Below are positions 28,615 to 37,440 of a stretch of 64,000 nucleotides of DNA, in pieces. The stretch's first letter is position 1; the number at the start of each line of letters is the position of its first letter. Made by a program: the position numbers and the translations under genes. The stretch is from Rhodobacter sp. Har01 (GTDB lineage Bacteria > Pseudomonadota > Alphaproteobacteria > Rhodobacterales > Rhodobacteraceae): contig NZ_JAJCTD010000001.1 in the NCBI RefSeq assembly GCF_020564565.1, positions 124,001 through 188,000 on the forward strand, read 5' to 3'. Below the pieces are notes generated by a model that had not been told where the DNA came from, made no database searches, and saw only the letters and a program-made list of their open reading frames with translations.

Positions 28615-30501
28615 ATGGCAGATCGGATCAGGGCATTGGCCCGGGCGCTGAGGGCGGAACCCGCACTGGGGCAGGGCCTGCGCCCCTGGATCGGCCTCGC
28701 CGTTGCGCTGGGCTTGGCCGGGCTGCTGTCGGCCCGCCTGTCCGCGCTGGACACGCTGGCGCTGCGCCAGGCCTTCGCCGCCATCGCTCCGGGTGCCTGG
28801 CTGGCGGCCCTGGCCCTGACGGCGATCAGCTTTGCGGCGGTGGGCGGCCATGACGAGACCTTGCATCGCCACCTGGGAACCGGCGTTGGCGCGGCCACGG
28901 CGCGGCGGGCCGGCGTGGCAGCCATCGCCCTGTCGCAGATGGCCGGCTTCGGTCTGGTCACCGGCGCGCTGGTGCGCTGGCGGATGCTGCCGGGCCAAAG
29001 CCTGGCACAGGCCGGTCGGCTGACGCTGCTGGTCTCGCTGGCCTTTCTGGCCGGCTGGGGCGTGGTAGCCGCAGGCCTTATGCTGACGCTGGGGCCTGTC
29101 GCCCTGCGGCCCTGGGCCTGGGCCGGCCTGGCGGCGATGACTGCGATTGTGGCGCATTCGCTGTTCGGCCGGTCTCCGGCGCGGCCCAGCCTTCGGACGC
29201 TGTGCCGGGTGGTCGTGCTGGCGGCCGTCGACGTGCTGGCCGCGGCGCTGGCCTTCTGGGTGCTGCTGCCGGTGCCGCTTGCGCTGGACCAGGCGCTGCC
29301 GGCCATCGTTCTGGCCATCGGGGCCGGCTTGATCTCGGGCGCGCCCGGGGGCCTGGGTGCCTTTGAACTGACGCTGCTGGCGGCCCTGCCGGGCGTGCCC
29401 GAGGCGCCGGTGCTCGCGGCGGTCCTGGCCTGGCGGGCGGTCTATTTCGCCCTGCCAGCGCTGGCCGCGGCGGCGCTGGCGCTGCGCGGGCCGCAGGCGG
29501 GCGCAACGCTGACCGCGGTGCCCATGGCCCCGGCCGAGCCTGCCTTCGCCGAGGCCGGGCTGATGCGGCAGGGGGGCTTTCGCCCGCTCCGGACCGGCGG
29601 GCTGGTCTGGGCCGTTGCCGACCTGGGGCAGACCCGGGTGCATCTGCGTGCGCCGCTGGCCCGGCGGCTGCGGGGCCAGGAGCCGTTCCAGGCACTGGCG
29701 TCCGACGCGCGCGCGGCAGGGCGCGGCGCGGCGATTTACAAGGCCGATCCGGCGGTCGCTGCTGCCGCCCGCCGCGCCGGCTGGCGGGCGGTCGTCGTGG
29801 CGCGCGAGGCCTGGCTCGACCCGGGCTGCTTCCGCATCGAACGGCCCGCCTGCGCCGGCCTGCGCCGCAAGCTGCGGCATGCGGCGAAGGCCGAGGTGAT
29901 GGCGCAGGCCGAGGCGCCGGTGGCTGCCGAACTGGCCCGGATCAACGTCGACTGGGTGGCCACACATGGCGCCGAGCGCGGCTTTTCCATGGGCCGGTTC
30001 GAGCCAGGCTATCTGGCCGGGCAACGTCTTTATGTCGCCCGCATCGGCGCGCAGGCGGTGGGCTTCGCCAGCTTTCACGTCAGCGACGGCGAATGGGCGC
30101 TGGACCTGCTGCGCCCGCATCCCGCCGCACCGGATGGCGTGGCTCATGCGCTGGTGGCCGCCGCCCTGGCCGATGCGCAGCGGGCCGGCGTGCCGCGTCT
30201 GTCGCTGGCCGCGGTGCCCGAGGCCGCCTTTGCCGATGGCCAGGGCATCGCCGCCCGTCTGGGGCGCCGGATCAAGGACAGCGGCACCGGCCTGTTGCAG
30301 TTCAAGGCCGCCTTCGCCCCGCGGTGGCAGCGGCTCTATCTCGTCGCGCCGGGCTGGCTGGCGCTGGGCCTTGCCGCCCTGGACATCCGCCGCGCGGTGC
30401 TGCGGCCGGTGCCGCTGGCCGCCCCGTCGCCGCCCCCGGCCGAGGGTCCGGAGAATGGATTTGCATCGCCAGGGGACGCATGGCAGAGGAAGGCGGGCTG
30501 A
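28615..30501 (+). CDS. MprF-like membrane protein with DUF2156 domain
   Basis: A 628-residue protein. The N-terminal 300 residues hold about seven membrane helices of the flippase-like UPF0104 type (ISGAPGGLGAFELTLLAAL). The C-terminal half is a DUF2156 acyltransferase-fold domain (GFRPLRTGGLVWAVADLG, RGFSMGRFEPGYLAGQRLYVA, SGTGLLQFKAAFAPRWQRLYLVAP written here in parts). MprF transfers an aminoacyl group to phosphatidylglycerol and flips the product. This one is shorter than the usual 840 residues. The ATG at 28615 follows AAGGG by 6 bases; a GTG two codons upstream is possible. A methyltransferase gene follows 28 bases downstream. Confidence 0.8.
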   Translation: MADRIRALARALRAEPALGQGLRPWIGLAVALGLAGLLSARLSALDTLALRQAFAAIAPGAWLAALALTAISFAAVGGHDETLHRHLGTGVGAATARRAGVAAIALSQMAGFGLVTGALVRWRMLPGQSLAQAGRLTLLVSLAFLAGWGVVAAGLMLTLGPVALRPWAWAGLAAMTAIVAHSLFGRSPARPSLRTLCRVVVLAAVDVLAAALAFWVLLPVPLALDQALPAIVLAIGAGLISGAPGGLGAFELTLLAALPGVPEAPVLAAVLAWRAVYFALPALAAAALALRGPQAGATLTAVPMAPAEPAFAEAGLMRQGGFRPLRTGGLVWAVADLGQTRVHLRAPLARRLRGQEPFQALASDARAAGRGAAIYKADPAVAAAARRAGWRAVVVAREAWLDPGCFRIERPACAGLRRKLRHAAKAEVMAQAEAPVAAELARINVDWVATHGAERGFSMGRFEPGYLAGQRLYVARIGAQAVGFASFHVSDGEWALDLLRPHPAAPDGVAHALVAAALADAQRAGVPRLSLAAVPEAAFADGQGIAARLGRRIKDSGTGLLQFKAAFAPRWQRLYLVAPGWLALGLAALDIRRAVLRPVPLAAPSPPPAEGPENGFASPGDAWQRKAG

Positions 30502-30529
30502 GACCCGATGTTTTGAAAGGCACTCCCCC

Positions 30530-31543
30530 ATGGCGACCGACACGCTGAGCACGCTGCTTGCCACCCGCGACTGGCTGATGGCCGACGGGGCCACCGGGAC
30601 CAACCTCTTCAACATGGGCCTCGCCTCGGGCGAGCCGCCGGAACTGTGGAACGTCGAGCAACCCGCGAACATCCGCAGACTCTATCGGGGCGCCGTCGAG
30701 GCCGGGTCGGACATCTTTCTCACCAATACCTTCGGCGGCAATGCAGCGCGGCTGAAGCTGCACAACGCCCAAGGCCGGGTGCGCGAATTGAACCGCGTCG
30801 GCGCCGAGCTTGGCCGCGAGATCGCCGACACGGCGGGGCGAAAGGTCGTGGTCGCCGGCTCGGTCGGCCCCACCGGCGAGATATTTCAGCCGATGGGAAC
30901 CATGACCCATGCCCTGGCGGTGGAGATCTTTCACGAACAGGCCGAGGGGCTGAAAGACGGCGGCGCCGACGTGCTTTGGGTGGAAACCATCAGCGCCCCC
31001 GAGGAATACAAGGCCGCAGCCGAGGCGGCGGCGATGGCCGGCATGCCGTGGTGCGGCACCATGAGCTTTGACACCGCCGGGCGGACGATGATGGGCGTGA
31101 CCTCGGCCGCCATGGCCGAGATGGTAGAAGCGCTGGCGAATCCGCCGCTTGCCTTCGGCGCCAACTGCGGCGTGGGGGCCAGCGACCTGATGCGCACCGT
31201 TATGGGGTTCCTGGCAACCGGGACGCATCGGCCGATCATCGCCAAGGGCAACGCCGGCATTCCGAAGTATCACGACGGCCACATCCACTATGACGGCACA
31301 CCCGAGCTGATGGCGGAATACGCCGTGCTGGCGCGCGACGCCGGAGTTCGGATCATCGGCGGCTGCTGCGGCACCATGCCCGACCACCTGCGGGCCATGC
31401 GCGACGCGCTGGAAACCCGCCCGATAGGCCCGCGCCCGACGCTGGACGACATTGCGGCCAAACTCGGCGCCTTCTCCTCGGCCTCGGACGGCACCGGCGA
31501 CGATGCCGGCCCGAAACGCGAACGCCGCGGGCGCCGCGGCTGA
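30530..31543 (+). CDS. bmt: Homocysteine S-methyltransferase (Bmt/BHMT type)
   Basis: A 337-residue TIM-barrel methyltransferase. MADGATGTNLFNMGL at the N-terminus and the Zn ligands in GANCGVGASD (one Cys) and IIGGCCGTMPDH (two Cys) mark the homocysteine-binding family. It is usually annotated betaine-homocysteine methyltransferase. With the corrinoid protein and DUF1638 protein nearby it may instead be the homocysteine module of a divided cobalamin-dependent methionine synthase. The C-terminal 25 residues are a basic tail (KRERRGRRG). Confidence 0.88.
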   Translation: MATDTLSTLLATRDWLMADGATGTNLFNMGLASGEPPELWNVEQPANIRRLYRGAVEAGSDIFLTNTFGGNAARLKLHNAQGRVRELNRVGAELGREIADTAGRKVVVAGSVGPTGEIFQPMGTMTHALAVEIFHEQAEGLKDGGADVLWVETISAPEEYKAAAEAAAMAGMPWCGTMSFDTAGRTMMGVTSAAMAEMVEALANPPLAFGANCGVGASDLMRTVMGFLATGTHRPIIAKGNAGIPKYHDGHIHYDGTPELMAEYAVLARDAGVRIIGGCCGTMPDHLRAMRDALETRPIGPRPTLDDIAAKLGAFSSASDGTGDDAGPKRERRGRRG

Positions 31544-31555
31544 TCGAAGGGCGTC

Positions 31556-31576
31556 CGAATTTTCGTCGAAAATTCG
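31556..31576. repeat. Extragenic palindrome CGAATTTTCG, copy 1
   Basis: Arm CGAATTTTCG, one T, then its reverse complement. The same 21 bases occur at 54865-54885. It lies between convergent bmt and the radical SAM gene. Confidence 0.75.
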
Positions 31577-31586
31577 AGGCCCTCGG

Positions 31587-32675
31587 TCAGAACAGGCTGG
31601 GCTGATTGCCGCGCGCCAGCGGCGCCTCGAACAGGTCGCAGCGCAACGGCGGCAGGTCCTTGGCCAGCCCCAGCCGCGCGCAGGCCTTGTCGAAACGCTG
31701 GGCGATCAGCCGCGCCCAGAGCCCCTCTCCCCGCATCCGGCGTCCCCATGTGGCGTCATAGTCCTTGCCGCCATGCGCCTCGCGTACCCGGGCCATCACC
31801 TTGGCGGCCCGCGCCGGTGCGTGTTCGGCCAGCCAGTCGCAGAACAGGGCCGAGACCTCCTGCGGCAGGCGCAGCATGATCCAGCTGGCCCCCACGGCGC
31901 CGGCGTCGCGCGCGGCGCGCAGGATCGGCTCCAGTTCATGGTCGGTCAGCCCCGGGATCACCGGCGCCAGCATCACCCGCACCGGCACGCCCGCCGCGGT
32001 CAGCCGCCGGATCACCTCCAGCCGCCGCGCGGGCACCGCCGCCCGCGGCTCCAGCCGCCGCGCCAGGCCGGCGTCCAGAGTGGTGATCGACACCCCCACC
32101 CGCAGCAGCCCCTGCGCCGCCATCGGCGCCAGCAGGTCGAGGTCGCGCTCGATCAGCGTGCCCTTGGTGGTGATCGCCAGCGGATGGCGAAACGCGGCCA
32201 GGACCTCCAGCACCTCGCGCATCACCCGCCACTTTGCCTCGATCGGCTGATAGGGGTCGGTGTTGGTTCCCAGCGCCACCGGCGCCACCTTGTAGCCGCG
32301 GGCGCGCAGTTCCGTCTCCAGCACCGCGCCGATGCCCGGCCGGGCGATCAGCCGGGTCTCGAAGTCCAGCCCCGGCGACAGGTTCAGCCAGGCGTGGGTC
32401 GGCCGGGCAAAGCAGTAGATGCAGCCGTGCTCACACCCTCGGTAAGGATTCACGCTGCGGTCGAACGGCAGGTCGGGCGAGCGGTTCCAGCTCAGCGCCG
32501 AACGCGGTCGCTCCAGCCGCACCTCGGTGGCGACCAGCCGATCCTCCTCGGCCAGGTCCCAGCCGTCGTCCACCGCCTCGCGGCTTGCCCCCTCGTAGCG
32601 GCCGGCCGCATTCGATGTCGCCCCGCGGGCGCGGGCGCGTTGTCCGGGCAGAAGGGAAGGGTGGGTCGCGGGCAT
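31587..32675 (-). CDS. PA0069-family radical SAM protein
   Basis: A 362-residue radical SAM protein. The cluster-binding motif is NPYRGCEHGCIYCFARPTH (CX3CX2C, residues about 78-96). ALGTNTDPYQPIEAKW and ITTKGTLIERDLDLL are typical of the SplB-related PA0069/Rv2578c family. The function is unknown; a repair or RNA/protein modification role is often guessed. It is antisense to, and embedded among, the methyl-transfer genes, which may be accidental. Confidence 0.85.
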   Translation of the reverse strand: MPATHPSLLPGQRARARGATSNAAGRYEGASREAVDDGWDLAEEDRLVATEVRLERPRSALSWNRSPDLPFDRSVNPYRGCEHGCIYCFARPTHAWLNLSPGLDFETRLIARPGIGAVLETELRARGYKVAPVALGTNTDPYQPIEAKWRVMREVLEVLAAFRHPLAITTKGTLIERDLDLLAPMAAQGLLRVGVSITTLDAGLARRLEPRAAVPARRLEVIRRLTAAGVPVRVMLAPVIPGLTDHELEPILRAARDAGAVGASWIMLRLPQEVSALFCDWLAEHAPARAAKVMARVREAHGGKDYDATWGRRMRGEGLWARLIAQRFDKACARLGLAKDLPPLRCDLFEAPLARGNQPSLF

Positions 32676-32833
32676 TGCATCAGACTAGAACGAAAAGTGA
32701 ACGTTTGCCAACCCCCACCGCAACGGTTTCCCCTTGCTGTCGGCTTTCACCCGGGGCATGTCGCTAACTGAGAAGTGCGTGCGACACTTTCGCCCCATGC
32801 ACGAAGCTGAACACGCCATCCCCGGAGCGCCCC

Positions 32834-33532
32834 ATGGCCGACGACGAAGAAATCATCCTCTCCGAGCTTTCCGACGATGAGCTTGTCCTGCAGATGCACG
32901 ACGACCTTTACGACGGACTGAAGGACGAGATCGAGGAAGGCACCAACATCCTGCTCGGCCGCGGCTGGACGCCCTATGACGTGCTGACCAAGGCGCTGGT
33001 CGCCGGCATGAAGATCGTCGGCGACGATTTCCGCGACGGCATCCTGTTCGTGCCCGAAGTGCTGCTGTCAGCCAACGCGATGAAATCCGGCATGTTCATC
33101 CTCAAGCCGCTGCTGGCCGAAACCGGCGCGCCGCGGATGGGCAAGATGGTGATCGGCACCGTCAAGGGCGACATCCACGACATCGGCAAGAACCTGGTCG
33201 CGATGATGATGGAAGGTGCCGGCTTCGAGGTGGTGGACCTTGGCATCAACAACGCCGTCGAGAAATACCTGGCCGCGCTGGACAGCGAGAAGCCCGACAT
33301 TCTGGGCATGTCGGCGTTGCTGACCACGACCATGCCCTACATGAAGGTCGTGATCGACACGCTCAAGGAAAAGGGCATGCGCGAGGATTACATCGTGCTG
33401 GTCGGCGGTGCGCCCCTGAACGAGGAGTTCGGCCGCGCCATCGGTGCCGACGCCTATTGCCGCGATGCCGCAGTTGCGGTGGAAACCGCCAAGACGCTGG
33501 TCAGCCGCAAGCACAACCAACTGAGCGCCTGA
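32834..33532 (+). CDS. Corrinoid (B12-binding) methyl-transfer protein
   Basis: A 232-residue protein with an N-terminal helical cap (residues about 15-105) and a Rossmann-like B12-binding domain. The cobalamin motif is complete: GDIHDIGKNLV (lower-ligand His), MSALLTTTM and VLVGGAPL. This is the architecture of the two middle modules of methionine synthase or of methylamine corrinoid proteins. With Bmt and the DUF1638 protein beside it, I infer it carries the methyl group on cobalamin to homocysteine. A terminator-like hairpin follows. Confidence 0.92.
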   Translation: MADDEEIILSELSDDELVLQMHDDLYDGLKDEIEEGTNILLGRGWTPYDVLTKALVAGMKIVGDDFRDGILFVPEVLLSANAMKSGMFILKPLLAETGAPRMGKMVIGTVKGDIHDIGKNLVAMMMEGAGFEVVDLGINNAVEKYLAALDSEKPDILGMSALLTTTMPYMKVVIDTLKEKGMREDYIVLVGGAPLNEEFGRAIGADAYCRDAAVAVETAKTLVSRKHNQLSA

Positions 33533-33555
33533 GTTTCGGCTGTGACGTTGCGGCA

Positions 33556-33578
33556 GGCTCCGGAGACTCTCCGGGGCC
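33556..33578 (+). terminator. Hairpin after the corrinoid gene
   Basis: An 8-bp stem (GGCTCCGG with CCGGGGCC, one mismatch-free GU pair) and 7-base loop, followed by TCTTTCATT. Confidence 0.6.
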
Positions 33579-33643
33579 TCTTTCATTCGTGACTTGGAAT
33601 TTGTCGCGGGAAGGCCCAGATTGGAGACATGGAGGGCAAGACC

Positions 33644-33799
33644 ATGCCGCTCACGCATTTTCTGGGACTTCTGGCACTGGTGATCCTGGCCGCGGGTCTG
33701 ACGGTGCTGCTTCTGGTCTGGACCGAGGCGCCGCTGGCGGCGGTGGCTTTCGCGGCGCTGGTTGGCAGTCTGATCCTTGGGGTCCGTCAGTGGCGGTGA
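33644..33799 (+). CDS. 51-residue membrane protein
   Basis: A small protein of two predicted membrane helices: FLGLLALVILAAGLTVLLLVW, a short TEAPL turn, and AAVAFAALVGSLILG, ending VRQWR. The ATG at 33644 has GGAGG 8 bases upstream, an ideal site. The stop overlaps the start of the next gene in GTGA, so the two are coupled. I do not recognise a family. Its place between the corrinoid and DUF1638 genes suggests a role linked to that module. Confidence 0.7.
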   Translation: MPLTHFLGLLALVILAAGLTVLLLVWTEAPLAAVAFAALVGSLILGVRQWR

Positions 33800-34443
33800 C
33801 GCCGTCTGATGATGTGCTGACCGAAGAAGGACTGGCCGAAACCCGGCAGGGGCGGGTTCTGCTGGTCGCCTGTGGGGCCTTGGCGCGCGAAATCCTAGAC
33901 CTGCGCGCTGCCAATCGCTGGACCCACCTTGACCTGCAATGCCTGCCTGCGAACCTGCACCTCTGGCCCGATCGGATCGTTGCGGTGGTTGAAGAAACCG
34001 TGCGGGCGCGGCGCGGCGACTACGAACAGATCTTCGTTGTCTATGCTGACTGCGGGACCGGTGGTCAATTGTTTGAAAAGTGCAAGGAATTGGGCGTCGA
34101 GATGGTCGAGGGCCCGCATTGCTATTCGTTTTTCGAAGGAAACGCGGCCTTCGCGGCCCATTCCGAGACCGAAATCACAGCCTTCTACCTGACCGATTTC
34201 CTGGTCCGCCAGTTTGATGCCTTTGTCTGGCGGCCGATGGGACTGGACCGCCACCCCGGCCTGCGGGACATGATGTTCGGCAATTACGAAAAGCTGGTCT
34301 ATCAGGCCCAGACCGACGACCCGGCACTGGACGCCAAGGCCCGCGACTGCGCCGCAAGACTGGGCCTGGCCTATGAACGCCGCTTCACCGGCTATGGCGA
34401 TCTTGCCGCCACGCTGGGGCGCGTGGCGGCCGATCCGGGCTGA
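33796..34443 (+). CDS. DUF1638 protein
   Basis: A 215-residue cytoplasmic protein with the DUF1638 pattern: VLLVACGALAREILDL at the N-terminus, VVYADCGTGGQLFEKC, and GPHCYSFFEGN with conserved Cys and His. DUF1638 genes are regular neighbours of corrinoid proteins and methyltransferases, but no reaction is assigned. The GTG at 33796 overlaps the membrane protein's stop. GTG at 33790 is also possible. Confidence 0.85.
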   Translation: MTPSDDVLTEEGLAETRQGRVLLVACGALAREILDLRAANRWTHLDLQCLPANLHLWPDRIVAVVEETVRARRGDYEQIFVVYADCGTGGQLFEKCKELGVEMVEGPHCYSFFEGNAAFAAHSETEITAFYLTDFLVRQFDAFVWRPMGLDRHPGLRDMMFGNYEKLVYQAQTDDPALDAKARDCAARLGLAYERRFTGYGDLAATLGRVAADPG

Positions 34444-34458
34444 AGCAGCCCTGCGCCG

Positions 34459-35028
34459 TCAGAACGTCATGCCCAGACGAAGGCCGAAGGTCGTGACATC
34501 CGCTTCAAAAGGATAGTCTCCGTCCATGCCGCGCTGCAGGATCTCGGCGCCAAGGAAAACCGAATCCGAGACGATCATGTCCGCACCCAGGCCGACCAGC
34601 AGACCATCGACGTCATAGGTGTCCGTCGGGTCGCCCTCTTCCCATTCCGACCAGCCATAGCCCAGCACGCCATAGATCAGCGCCTGGTTCACCGCATAGC
34701 CGCCACGCATCTTCACATCGAACGTGTGGTTGAAATTGTAGTCGGGAAACTCGTCCGTGCCATCGACTTCGCTGTAGTCGGTCTTGGCGTAGGAAAGTTC
34801 CACGCCATAGGCCCAGGCGCCGGTCGCCATCATGTAGCCGCCGAACACCCCATAGCCGTTGCCTTCGATGTCGTAGGTGGTGCCGCCGCCGTAGTCCTGC
34901 GATCCGTTGCCGATGCCGGCCTGAAGACCGACATAGGGGCCGGCCCAGGCGCTGGCATCCTGAGCTTGCGCTGCGGTGCCCGATGCCAGAAAGACGGCAA
35001 GCACACCGAGATGAATCTTTGAGGTCAT
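34459..35028 (-). CDS. Outer-membrane beta-barrel protein
   Basis: A 189-residue protein with a signal peptide (LGVLAVFLASGTAAQAQ). AGPYVGLQAGIGNGSQDYGG is the usual first strand of small OmpA/Omp25-like barrels. Alternating Tyr/Gly strands follow, and the C-terminus TFGLRLGMTF ends in Phe, the BAM signal. Eight strands are likely. Its function is unknown. Confidence 0.88.
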   Translation of the reverse strand: MTSKIHLGVLAVFLASGTAAQAQDASAWAGPYVGLQAGIGNGSQDYGGGTTYDIEGNGYGVFGGYMMATGAWAYGVELSYAKTDYSEVDGTDEFPDYNFNHTFDVKMRGGYAVNQALIYGVLGYGWSEWEEGDPTDTYDVDGLLVGLGADMIVSDSVFLGAEILQRGMDGDYPFEADVTTFGLRLGMTF

Positions 35029-35084
35029 GACGAAATTGCTCCTCGCTCTTCGTGCAGGAAGCGTGGATCAGCTTGTTCGTGCAA

Positions 35085-35336
35085 TCAACCCTGCCGCAAA
35101 GAAGAATCCGCGCTGCGGACTTCCCGCAACACGAACACCCGGATCGCCGAGGCCAGGCCCACGTCGCCCTGCCGTGCGGCGTCGATGTCCGAGGCCAACA
35201 GGTTGACGGCGACCCCGCGCGCGGCGGCGATGCTGCGCAAGGCGTCCCAGAATTCGGGTTCCAGCGACACGCTGGTGCGGTGGCCGTGCAGGGTCAGCGA
35301 GTGCTTCTGCGGGCGAAGCGAAGGGGGCAGGGTCAT
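35085..35336 (-). CDS. Ribbon-helix-helix domain protein
   Basis: An 83-residue protein of the RHH_4 type. HSLTLHGHRTSVSLEPEFW is the beta strand and first helix, and WDALRSIAAARGVAVNLL the second. It may bind DNA, as RHH proteins do. It lies in a usual order fumC, DUF4169, RHH, here interrupted by a small gene on the other strand. Confidence 0.8.
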   Translation of the reverse strand: MTLPPSLRPQKHSLTLHGHRTSVSLEPEFWDALRSIAAARGVAVNLLASDIDAARQGDVGLASAIRVFVLREVRSADSSLRQG

Positions 35337-35389
35337 GACGCGATGGTAGCCGGACCGGGGCGGCGGGGAAAGCCGGCGCGGGTACAGCC

Positions 35390-35440
35390 TGACGTTGCGT
35401 CAGATCGCCTTCAGGGGGAACACACGGTCTTGGTTCCCCC
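35390..35440. promoter_or_regulatory. Dyad and hairpin upstream of a small gene
   Basis: TGACGTTGCGTCA (35390-35402) is a perfect 5-3-5 dyad. GGGGGAAC (35414-35421) pairs with GTTCCCCC (35433-35440). They lie 80-130 bases before the 83-residue gene and may be an operator and leader hairpin, or a terminator. Confidence 0.4.
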
Positions 35441-35519
35441 TATCTTTCGCACTGTCATCTGGCCATATTCGCCCGGTCCGGGATGCTGCCGCCCTTCCCG
35501 GTCCTGGGGGACTTCACCG

Positions 35520-35771
35520 ATGATGAGCTTGGACTTTCTGGGTCTGGGTAAATGGCAAGGCCGAAAGGCCAAGGCTCCGTTTCGCATTGCCGTTCCGGCG
35601 TTCCGGATGCCCGAGCCGAAGGCGGTGCGCCAGGTGCCGAAGGGTCCGCTTTCACGCGAGGAAGTCACCGCCGTCTTCACCGACGTGCTGAGCCGCGAGT
35701 CGCTCTGGACCGCACGCGAGCGCGAAGAGCAGGCGCATGCCGCCCGCATCCGCGCCGCGATCTACTCCTGA
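35520..35771 (+). CDS. Conserved hypothetical protein, 83 aa
   Basis: A short protein starting MMSLDFLGLGKW, with a basic region, then an acidic helical end (SREEVTAVFTDVLSRESLW, REREEQAHAARIRAAI). GGGGGA lies 9 bases before the ATG. It overlaps convergently by 10 bases with the DUF4169 gene. I do not recognise a family. Confidence 0.65.
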   Translation: MMSLDFLGLGKWQGRKAKAPFRIAVPAFRMPEPKAVRQVPKGPLSREEVTAVFTDVLSRESLWTAREREEQAHAARIRAAIYS

Positions 35772-35956
35772 TCCTTCTCCGCGCTGTCGCGCAGATGACC
35801 ATCCAGATCCCGGGCCGCCTTGGCGGCCCGCGCCGTTTCAAGCGCGCGCTCGGCCGTGCTGCGGCCGAACTTGGCGGCATTGGCGTCTGCGGTCGCGCGG
35901 GCGGCCTTGCGGGCCGCCTGCTTCTTGGCCGTGCGCAGGTTGACGATCTTGGCCAT
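35762..35956 (-). CDS. DUF4169 protein
   Basis: A 64-residue, Ala/Lys/Arg-rich helical protein. MAKIVNLRTAKKQAARKAA is the diagnostic N-terminus of DUF4169. The function is unknown. It starts one base after the fumC stop and is co-transcribed with it, an arrangement common in this family of bacteria. Confidence 0.85.
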   Translation of the reverse strand: MAKIVNLRTAKKQAARKAARATADANAAKFGRSTAERALETARAAKAARDLDGHLRDSAEKDQE

Positions 35957-35957
35957 G

Positions 35958-37352
35958 TCAGCCTTTCGGGCTGATCATGTCTTCGGGGCGCACCACGCGG
36001 TCGAAGGTCTCGGCATCGACATAGCCCAGGGCGATGGCCTCTTCGCGCAGGGTGGTGCCGTTCTTGTGTGCGGTCTTGGCCACCTTGGTCGCGGCGTCAT
36101 AGCCGATGGTGGGCGCCAGCGCAGTGACCAGCATCAGCGATTCCTTCATCAGCTTGTCGATCCGCGCGACGTTGGCTTTGGTGCCGACCACCATGTTGTC
36201 GGTGAAGCTGCCGGCCGCGTCGCCCAGAAGCTGGATCGATTGCAGCACGTTGTAGGCCATCATCGGGTTGTAGACGTTCAACTCGAAATGCCCCTGGCTG
36301 CCGGCAAAGCCGACCGCCGCGTCGTTGCCCATGACATGCGCGCAGACCATGGTCAGCGCCTCGGCCTGGGTCGGGTTCACCTTGCCCGGCATGATGCTGC
36401 TGCCGGGTTCGTTTTCCGGCAGGATCAGCTCGCCCAGACCCGAGCGGGGGCCGGAGCCCAGAAGCCGCAGGTCGTTGGCGATCTTGAACAGGCTCGCCGC
36501 CACCGTTTTCAACGCGCCCGAGAACATCACCATGGCGTCATGCGCCGCGAGGGCCTCGAACTTGTTCGGGGCGGTGACGAAGGGCAGGCCGGTGATCTCG
36601 GCAATCGCCGCCGCGACCCGCACATCCCAGCCGACCCGCGTGTTCAGCCCGGTGCCGACGGCGGTGCCGCCCTGCGCCAGTTCATAGATGTCGGGCAGGC
36701 AGGCCTTGACCCGGGCCAGCCCCTTGTCGACCTGGGTGGCGTAACCGGAGAACTCCTGCCCCAGCGTCAGGGGCGTGGCGTCCTGGGTGTGGGTCCGGCC
36801 GATCTTGATGATGTCCTTGAACTCGGCCGACTTGGCCCAAAGCGCCGACGCCAGCTTTTCCAGCCCCGGCAGCAGCACGTCGCGGGTGTGCATGCCGATG
36901 GCGACGTGCATCGCGGTGGGGAAGGTGTCGTTCGACGACTGGCCCATGTTCACATGGTCGTTCGGGTGGACGGGCTTCTTCGACCCCTTCACCCCGCCCA
37001 GCATCTCGATGGCGCGGTTGCTGATCACCTCGTTGGCGTTCATGTTCGACTGGGTGCCCGAGCCGGTCTGCCAGACCACCAGCGGGAAGTTGTCGTCGAA
37101 GCGGCCCGCGATCACCTCGGTCGCGGCGGCCGCGATGGCCTGACCCAACTCGGCCGAAATATCCCCCTGGGCGATGTTCACCAGGGCGCAGGCCTTCTTG
37201 ATCACCCCCAGGGCGCGGATGATAGGCACCGGCTGGCGCTCCCAGCCGATCGGGAAGTTGATGATCGAGCGCTGCGTCTGCGCGCCCCAGTACTTGTCGG
37301 CGGGAACCTCCAGCGGGCCAAAGCTGTCGGTCTCGGTTCGGGTCACGGTCAT
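35958..37352 (-). CDS. fumC: Fumarase, class II
   Basis: A 464-residue iron-independent fumarate hydratase of the TCA cycle. The family signature [15 protein letters not shown] is intact (mobile loop with catalytic Ser), with [15 protein letters not shown] and [10 protein letters not shown] at the other active-site positions. The start at 37352 ([12 protein letters not shown]) has GGAGA upstream and matches family length. Confidence 0.97.
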   Translation of the reverse strand: MTVTRTETDSFGPLEVPADKYWGAQTQRSIINFPIGWERQPVPIIRALGVIKKACALVNIAQGDISAELGQAIAAAATEVIAGRFDDNFPLVVWQTGSGTQSNMNANEVISNRAIEMLGGVKGSKKPVHPNDHVNMGQSSNDTFPTAMHVAIGMHTRDVLLPGLEKLASALWAKSAEFKDIIKIGRTHTQDATPLTLGQEFSGYATQVDKGLARVKACLPDIYELAQGGTAVGTGLNTRVGWDVRVAAAIAEITGLPFVTAPNKFEALAAHDAMVMFSGALKTVAASLFKIANDLRLLGSGPRSGLGELILPENEPGSSIMPGKVNPTQAEALTMVCAHVMGNDAAVGFAGSQGHFELNVYNPMMAYNVLQSIQLLGDAAGSFTDNMVVGTKANVARIDKLMKESLMLVTALAPTIGYDAATKVAKTAHKNGTTLREEAIALGYVDAETFDRVVRPEDMISPKG

Positions 37353-37440
37353 CGGAGTCTCCTGCAAGCTCTCACCGCCCGCATAGCTGCGCCGCAGCGC
37401 GAAATCAATCGGTATGCGATGGTATGCCGAAGGCCGCCCT

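Noticed and set aside
28381..30672. Minus-strand open frame of 763 codons
   Set aside because: Antisense to the MprF-like gene; His/Gln/Arg-rich shadow.
32676..32833. A riboswitch before the corrinoid gene
   Set aside because: I looked for cobalamin, SAM-II and SAH consensus blocks and saw none I could support.
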